Assembly: GCF_018403225.1 (NCBI RefSeq)
Contig: NZ_BOSG01000001.1
Span: 2,790,001 to 2,854,000 of the forward strand
DNA from: Paenibacillus sp. J23TS9
GTDB taxonomy: Bacteria > Bacillota > Bacilli > Paenibacillales > Paenibacillaceae
Direction of reading: 5' to 3'
DNA: 64,000 nucleotides
Positions 60,002 to 64,000 of the stretch are shown in pieces. The notes beneath the pieces were generated by a model. The model was not told the origin of the DNA and searched no databases. It saw nothing but the letters and a program-made list of their open reading frames with translations. The position numbers and the translations under genes were made by a program. The number at the start of each line of letters is the position of its first letter. Positions within the stretch are counted from its first letter, which is position 1.

Positions 60002-60030
60002 AATATAAGTGCACTAGAGCATGAAGGCAA
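60002..60030 (-). promoter_or_regulatory. sigma-A promoter of the ECF operon
   Basis: On the minus strand TTGCCT (60025-60030) and TATATT (60002-60007) are 17 bases apart, leaving a leader of about 75 bases. The remaining 59923-60266 interval shows no riboswitch that I can recognise and no supported gene. Confidence 0.6.
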
Positions 60031-60266
60031 AACTTTTTTTGGAAAATGGACAAAAGAGTTTCTTCAACAAAGTGCGGACTGACGCGAAAATGGCCTATTA
60101 GAAACAAAAATACCCATTTCCTTTATCGGAAATTAGGTATTTTGGTGATTGTTTGCTTTTTCATCATCAAGGCCGCCCAAGACGCAGTCTCTGTTTTTTA
60201 CGTAATAAAACTCACGGCCACTCCTTACTCCTCCTAACTTATCTAGCTGCAATCTTATACAGTGGG

Positions 60267-60737
60267 TTACTCTCCTGCTGATTTCCACACCTGCTCATAG
60301 ACCTTTTTCAAGGGGATATCATGCTGCAGGGCGATACGCTTGCAGTCCTCAAACTCCGGAGCCCATTGAACGGCTTTCCCGCCGTATATTCCCTTTTTCA
60401 CGGTTACCGGTCCCCATTCCGTCGGTACCTGTTCAAAGATTCTCTCCAGCCGATGTACAGTCAGAGGATAATACCGTATGCCCAAGGTTGTGGTCTCCCT
60501 GAAAACAATCGCTTTCATCCGGTCTACATTTTCTTGGGAACAAAGCAATTGCAGCATCGTTCCCGGTCTGTTTTTTTTCATATAAATGGGAGTATAATAT
60601 ACATCGTTTGCTCCGCTTTCCAAAAGCAGGTCCATGACGTGTCCGAGCCATTCTCCGGGAATATCATCAAAATTCACTTCCATTTTCACCATGTCATGAT
60701 CCAGATGTTCATGATTCGGAGGAAAACGGGAATCCAT
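60267..60737 (-). CDS. larC: LarC C-terminal part (nickel insertase, LarC2)
   Basis: A 156-residue protein equal to the C-terminal domain of LarC, the enzyme that puts nickel into the pincer cofactor of lactate racemase. Family motifs are N-F-D-D-I-P near residue 22, D-V-Y-Y-T-P-I-Y-M-K-K-N-R-P-G near 45 and F-R-E-T-T-T-L-G near 78. It has its own ribosome site (GGAGAGGAG eight to ten bases before the ATG) and lies 63 bases after the stop of the N-terminal part, so it is a separate gene and not a simple frameshift product. The two parts should assemble into one enzyme. Confidence 0.9.
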   Translation of the reverse strand: MDSRFPPNHEHLDHDMVKMEVNFDDIPGEWLGHVMDLLLESGANDVYYTPIYMKKNRPGTMLQLLCSQENVDRMKAIVFRETTTLGIRYYPLTVHRLERIFEQVPTEWGPVTVKKGIYGGKAVQWAPEFEDCKRIALQHDIPLKKVYEQVWKSAGE

Positions 60738-60800
60738 GATGCATGCTCCTCTCCTATGAAGGGAATTTTGTTATTCTAATGTAACTTCATTATGCACAGG

Positions 60801-61727
60801 CTATTCACCAATAATGACCCGCAGCACATTCGGATGATCCGGAAAGGTTTTGGTTCCGGCCCCATATCCAATGGACTCAACTTTAATAGAAGGAATCGGC
60901 CCGAACTCTTCCGCTAGCACGGAGACAATCGCTGCTCCTGTTGGAGTCGTCAGTTCCGCTCTGACATCCGATTGTTCAAGAGGCGTTCCTTTTAATATCT
61001 CAAGTGTGGCAGGTGCAGGAACCGGATAAATGCCATGATCAATACGTATTTTTCCTTTTCCCACCGGTACGGGCGATGACTTGATTACAGCGATGTCCAT
61101 TTGATGAATCAGGATGGCGGCACCCACAATGTCAATAATCGAATCTACTGCGCCCACCTCATGAAAATGTACTTTCTCTAAAGGAACGCCATGAATCCGC
61201 CCTTCCGCTTCTCCGATTTTCTTGAAAATCTTAAGCGCAATATCTTTTACCGGGTCCTCAAATCCAGCTCCCTCAATCATATGAACGATATCTTTATAAG
61301 ATCGATGATCGTGATCATGATGATGCGTGTGCCCACCATGGCTATAACTATGCTCATGCGTATGAGACACATGCTCGTGACTGTGGCTATGCTCATGATC
61401 ATGACTATGACCGTGGCTGTGACCGTGATCATGATCGTGCTCATGGCTGTGATCATGGTCGTGTTTATGACTATGATCGTGACTATGGCTATGTTCAGGG
61501 TGATGTTCATGCGTGCGGGAATCTTCAACTTTTAACAGCACGTCGAATTTGGTTGCAGTGATTCCGTTCTTATTGACATTCCCCCACTTCAAATCATACT
61601 CTTCCTCAATATGAAGCTTTTTCAGTTCCTCCTTTAACTTGTCGGGATCAGCACCTGCATCTATAAGAGCACCGATAAACATATCCCCGCTGATACCGGA
61701 AAAGCAGTCAAGATAAAGTGTCTTCAA
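60801..61727 (-). CDS. larC: LarC N-terminal part (LarC1) with His-rich tract
   Basis: A 308-residue protein equal to the N-terminal domain of LarC. It begins L-Y-L-D-C-F-S-G-I-S-G-D-M-F, ends V-L-R-V-I-I-G-E, and has V-H-F-H-E-V-G-A-V-D-S near residue 170. Residues about 73-141 are a His-rich insertion with about 34 His among Asp, Ser and Glu, a probable nickel store. The start is TTG at 61727, seven bases after GGGGGAG, inside the end of larB (20-base overlap). The domain that completes the enzyme is encoded next as a separate gene. Confidence 0.9.
   Translation of the reverse strand: MKTLYLDCFSGISGDMFIGALIDAGADPDKLKEELKKLHIEEEYDLKWGNVNKNGITATKFDVLLKVEDSRTHEHHPEHSHSHDHSHKHDHDHSHEHDHDHGHSHGHSHDHEHSHSHEHVSHTHEHSYSHGGHTHHHDHDHRSYKDIVHMIEGAGFEDPVKDIALKIFKKIGEAEGRIHGVPLEKVHFHEVGAVDSIIDIVGAAILIHQMDIAVIKSSPVPVGKGKIRIDHGIYPVPAPATLEILKGTPLEQSDVRAELTTPTGAAIVSVLAEEFGPIPSIKVESIGYGAGTKTFPDHPNVLRVIIGE
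61305..61511 (-). repeat. degenerate CAT/CAC repeat coding for the LarC His tract
   Basis: About 69 codons of mostly His-X pairs make an imperfect six-base repeat. It is explained by the protein and is not an independent element, though length change by slippage would be expected. Confidence 0.8.
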
Positions 61728-62481
61728 TTCTTTTCTCCCCCTTTTGTACAAGCCGGTGAATCAGGGCAGCGTTATACCCTCCGCCGAATCCGTTATCAAT
61801 ATTGACAACACTGATGCCTGATGCGCATGAATTTAACATCGTCAATAAGGCCGAAAGGCCATGAAAGCTTGCCCCATATCCGATGCTTGTCGGGACAGCG
61901 ATCACAGGATGGGAGACCAGTCCGCCAACGACGCTTGGCAGAGCTCCTTCCATTCCGGCAACCACAACAGAGACCGTTGCATTCTGTATCTCTTCCGCAT
62001 GGCTTAACAGTCGATGAATCCCAGCAACGCCCACATCATAGATTCGGTGTACCCTGCTCCCTAACACTTCTGCGGTGACCGCTGCTTCCTCCGCTACTCT
62101 AAGATCAGAGGTCCCTGCGGCAATGACAGCGATATACCCCTTGAAATTCTCTTCGCTGCCTGTCTCCTCTTTCCAAAATAAAATCTGTGCTGTCTCGTCA
62201 TAGCTAAAATCCGGACAAGAATTTTGGACGATCTCAGCCTTGTCCCTTGAAATTCTCGTAACCAGAACGCTGTTGCGCTTCGCTTGCAAAGCTTGCGCTA
62301 TAGAAATGATTTGCCCGGCTGTTTTGCCTTCTCCATACACGATCTCGGGAAATCCCTGCCTTTTTTTTCGGTGATGATCCACTTTTGCAAAACCCAAGTC
62401 TTCAAAAGTAGCTAATTTCATCTTTGCTTCCGCAACACTCAGAGTCCCTTTTTGAACCTGCTCCAAAATTTCATCAAGCAT
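61708..62481 (-). CDS. larB: LarB, first enzyme of nickel-pincer cofactor synthesis
   Basis: A 257-residue enzyme that carboxylates nicotinic acid adenine dinucleotide to begin the nickel-pincer nucleotide. The N-terminal ~90 residues are family-specific (F-P-E-I-V-Y-G-E-G-K-T near 45); the C-terminal part is PurE-like (A-A-G-T-S-D-L-R-V-A near 120, G-M-E-G-A-L-P-S-V-V-G-G near 178, G-Y-G-A-S-F-H-G near 203, N-I-D-N-G-F-G-G-G near 235). GAGGGG precedes the ATG. It lies 30 bases after the gluconokinase gene and overlaps larC1. larE and larA are not in the window. Confidence 0.93.
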   Translation of the reverse strand: MLDEILEQVQKGTLSVAEAKMKLATFEDLGFAKVDHHRKKRQGFPEIVYGEGKTAGQIISIAQALQAKRNSVLVTRISRDKAEIVQNSCPDFSYDETAQILFWKEETGSEENFKGYIAVIAAGTSDLRVAEEAAVTAEVLGSRVHRIYDVGVAGIHRLLSHAEEIQNATVSVVVAGMEGALPSVVGGLVSHPVIAVPTSIGYGASFHGLSALLTMLNSCASGISVVNIDNGFGGGYNAALIHRLVQKGEKRIEDTLS

Positions 62482-62511
62482 TCATTTCAACCCCTCAATT
62501 TCAAACTGGAA

Positions 62512-63984
62512 TTAAAATAATTCAACGATTTTTTTAACCAGTTTTTCATAGCTGTCATAGATCCGTTTATATCGTTTGCTGTTTTCCGGATTTGGAATGA
62601 CGGGTGTTCCCATGGGGATATTCCGTTTAATTTCTTCGAAGGAATCTACTCTCCCCGTGGCCACCAAAGCCGTCCATGCCGCACCCCATGCGGCGCTATG
62701 ATGGTTCTCTGAAATATAAATCTCTGCTTCAAATACATCCGCCATCATTTGCAGCCATTCCGAAGATCTGGACAGGCCGCCATTCACATATATTTTCTTG
62801 GGTTCCCCCGCTATTTTTTCCAAAGCTTTACCGATTTGATAGAGATTAAAAGTGATGCCCTCCAGCACGGCACGGATGAAATGCTCTTTTTGATGTGTCA
62901 CCGCAATACCATAAAAATTCCCCTTGGCTCGTTGATTCCAGATAGGGGCTCGCTCACCATTTATATAAGGAAGAAAAAGAAGACCTTCAGAGCCCGGTTC
63001 AACATGTCCAGCCGCCTTCAGAAATTGTTCAAAACTCCCTTGATCATTCAATAAATCCTTCAACCATTGCAGGGCGATGCCGCCGTTATTCGTCGGCCCT
63101 CCGATAATGGCTGTGTCCTTGGTGAAAGAGTAGCAGAATGTTTCTTGATTTTCACTCACCTGAATATGGCTTGTTAATTGCCGGATCGCCCCGCTCGTAC
63201 CCACGGAAACTGCAACTTCACCAGGGAGTATCGCACCAATTCCCAAATTGGCCAGCTGTCCGTCTGCAGCACCGATCGCAAAAGGAATGTCTTCTTGGAG
63301 TCCCATTTGTTCCGCAATATCCTTTTTGATTCCACGGAGTATCGTTGTCGGAGGAACAATGGTTGACAGCTGATCCTCGGAGATACCCGTCATTTGCAGC
63401 AATTCCTCATCCCAGCTCAGCGTTGTTGGGTTAAATAATCCGGTTGCAGATGCCATCGAATAATCAATCATTCTCTCCCCGAACCAGCAATATATTAAAT
63501 ACTCCTTAATCGACATCAAGTATGCGGCATGCAGGTAGGGTGCATAACGGGTTTCTTTCATCCATAATATTTTCAAAAATGGAGTCATCGGGTGAATGGG
63601 TGTTCCAGTTCTTGCATAAATTTCTCTTCCCTTGCTTTCGCTAACCCGATCCGCCTGATCGGAGCTTCTTCCGTCGGCCCATATCAACGCAGGAGATAAC
63701 GGTTTGCCTTGCTCATCCACAATCGCAAGTGAATGCATGGCAGCAGAAAAACCGAGTGAGATCAGCTCGTTTTTGACAATTCCCGCTTTTCGGACCGCTT
63801 CCCTGATCGCCAGCACAGCGGATCTCTCTATGGCAGCCGGATCCTGCTCGACCCATCCTTGCTGCGGATAATGAAAAGAGTTCATTTCCTCGGCTTCCGC
63901 GATTAAATTCCCATGAATGTTAAACACACAAGCTTTCACGCTTGTCGTTCCGATGTCCAGTCCAATGACAAGCTCTCTTGACAT
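62512..63984 (-). CDS. gntK: gluconokinase (FGGY family)
   Basis: A 490-residue sugar kinase of the FGGY family with the ATPase motif G-L-D-I-G-T-T-S-V-K near residue 8, the A-A-M-H-S-L segment near 81, I-N-G-E-R-A-P-I-W-N near 345 and V-N-G-G-L-S-R-S near 405. The G-E-R-A-P-x-W-N segment and overall pattern fit gluconokinase of the Bacillus type; a xylulokinase is the main alternative. AAGGAAG precedes the ATG. The gene begins 16 bases from the window edge; what lies upstream is not visible. It leads an operon with larB and larC. Confidence 0.85.
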   Translation of the reverse strand: MSRELVIGLDIGTTSVKACVFNIHGNLIAEAEEMNSFHYPQQGWVEQDPAAIERSAVLAIREAVRKAGIVKNELISLGFSAAMHSLAIVDEQGKPLSPALIWADGRSSDQADRVSESKGREIYARTGTPIHPMTPFLKILWMKETRYAPYLHAAYLMSIKEYLIYCWFGERMIDYSMASATGLFNPTTLSWDEELLQMTGISEDQLSTIVPPTTILRGIKKDIAEQMGLQEDIPFAIGAADGQLANLGIGAILPGEVAVSVGTSGAIRQLTSHIQVSENQETFCYSFTKDTAIIGGPTNNGGIALQWLKDLLNDQGSFEQFLKAAGHVEPGSEGLLFLPYINGERAPIWNQRAKGNFYGIAVTHQKEHFIRAVLEGITFNLYQIGKALEKIAGEPKKIYVNGGLSRSSEWLQMMADVFEAEIYISENHHSAAWGAAWTALVATGRVDSFEEIKRNIPMGTPVIPNPENSKRYKRIYDSYEKLVKKIVELF

Positions 63985-64000
63985 GCTTCATCTTCCTTTA

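Noticed and set aside
60046..60237. Small plus-strand frame of 63 codons with a hydrophobic stretch in the gap before larC2.
   Set aside because: No ribosome site or promoter was seen, and it runs over the ECF promoter region. It cannot be supported as a gene.
60738..60800. Programmed frameshift joining larC1 and larC2.
   Set aside because: The parts are 63 bases apart with stops between them, and the second has its own ribosome site.
61305..61511. Short repeated ATG/CAT-rich DNA that looks like a tandem repeat or CRISPR-like block.
   Set aside because: It codes for the His-rich tract of LarC1 on the minus strand; the units are six bases and degenerate, with no spacers.

Overview
The window reads as a chromosomal segment of a Paenibacillus-like Firmicute. 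This rests on strong AGGAGG-type ribosome sites with frequent GTG/TTG starts, several sugar importers of the CUT1 class that lack their own ATPase, a YesM/YesN-type two-component pair, GntR-LacI chimeric regulators, and a DUF5696 / NHL-YIP1 gene pair that I associate with Paenibacillaceae. No rRNA, tRNA, CRISPR array, prophage or insertion sequence was seen. Most of the window is a plant/microbial glycan-utilisation region with nearly all genes on the minus strand.

Layout. 1-4.1 kb (plus strand): a YdjM-family membrane protein behind a LexA-like palindrome, a secreted beta-propeller-like protein, a cation-diffusion-facilitator exporter and a lipoprotein. 4.1-15.9 kb (minus): GH35 beta-galactosidase with a binding protein and two permeases, a YesN/YesM-type regulator pair, and a GH38 alpha-mannosidase. 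16.0-29.3 kb (minus): a compact eight-gene operon holding two binding proteins (one about 980 residues with beta-sandwich domains in front), two permease pairs, an NHL-propeller/YIP1 membrane protein and a DUF5696 surface protein, followed by a decayed GH20-like pseudogene. It has a very good sigma-A promoter flanked by repeated operator-like motifs and candidate cre sites; a GntR-LacI regulator lies upstream. 31.2-33.4 kb: threonine catabolism (kbl, tdh). 33.8-36.2 kb (plus): kduI, a DeoR-type regulator and kduD for pectin-derived uronates. 36.3-50 kb (minus): rhamnoside uptake and catabolism (binding protein, a permease fused to a beta-propeller, second permease, GH78-like enzyme, rhaB, rhaA), with its GntR-LacI regulator and a second GH78 enzyme; AAGTATACTT-type palindromes sit on the promoters. 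50.2-56.6 kb: GH13 remnant, MFS exporter and TrmB regulator, a COG4705-like membrane protein with a VanRS-like two-component system, and a quinone oxidoreductase. 56.8-59.9 kb: an ECF vitamin-type transporter (S, double ATPase, T). 60.3-64.0 kb: gluconokinase with larB and a split larC for the nickel-pincer cofactor.

How it fits together. Secreted or intracellular hydrolases trim galactosides, mannosides, rhamnosides and pectic fragments; ATPase-less CUT1 importers, probably energised by a shared MsmX-like ATPase elsewhere, bring the sugars in; isomerases and kinases feed them into central metabolism. The best candidate for an undescribed system is the association of extracytoplasmic beta-propellers with CUT1 importers: as a separate NHL-TPR-YIP1 protein in the 16-29 kb operon and as a direct MalF fusion in the rhamnose operon. 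A second is the gluconokinase-larB-larC operon, which points to a nickel-pincer-dependent gluconate epimerase just outside the window.
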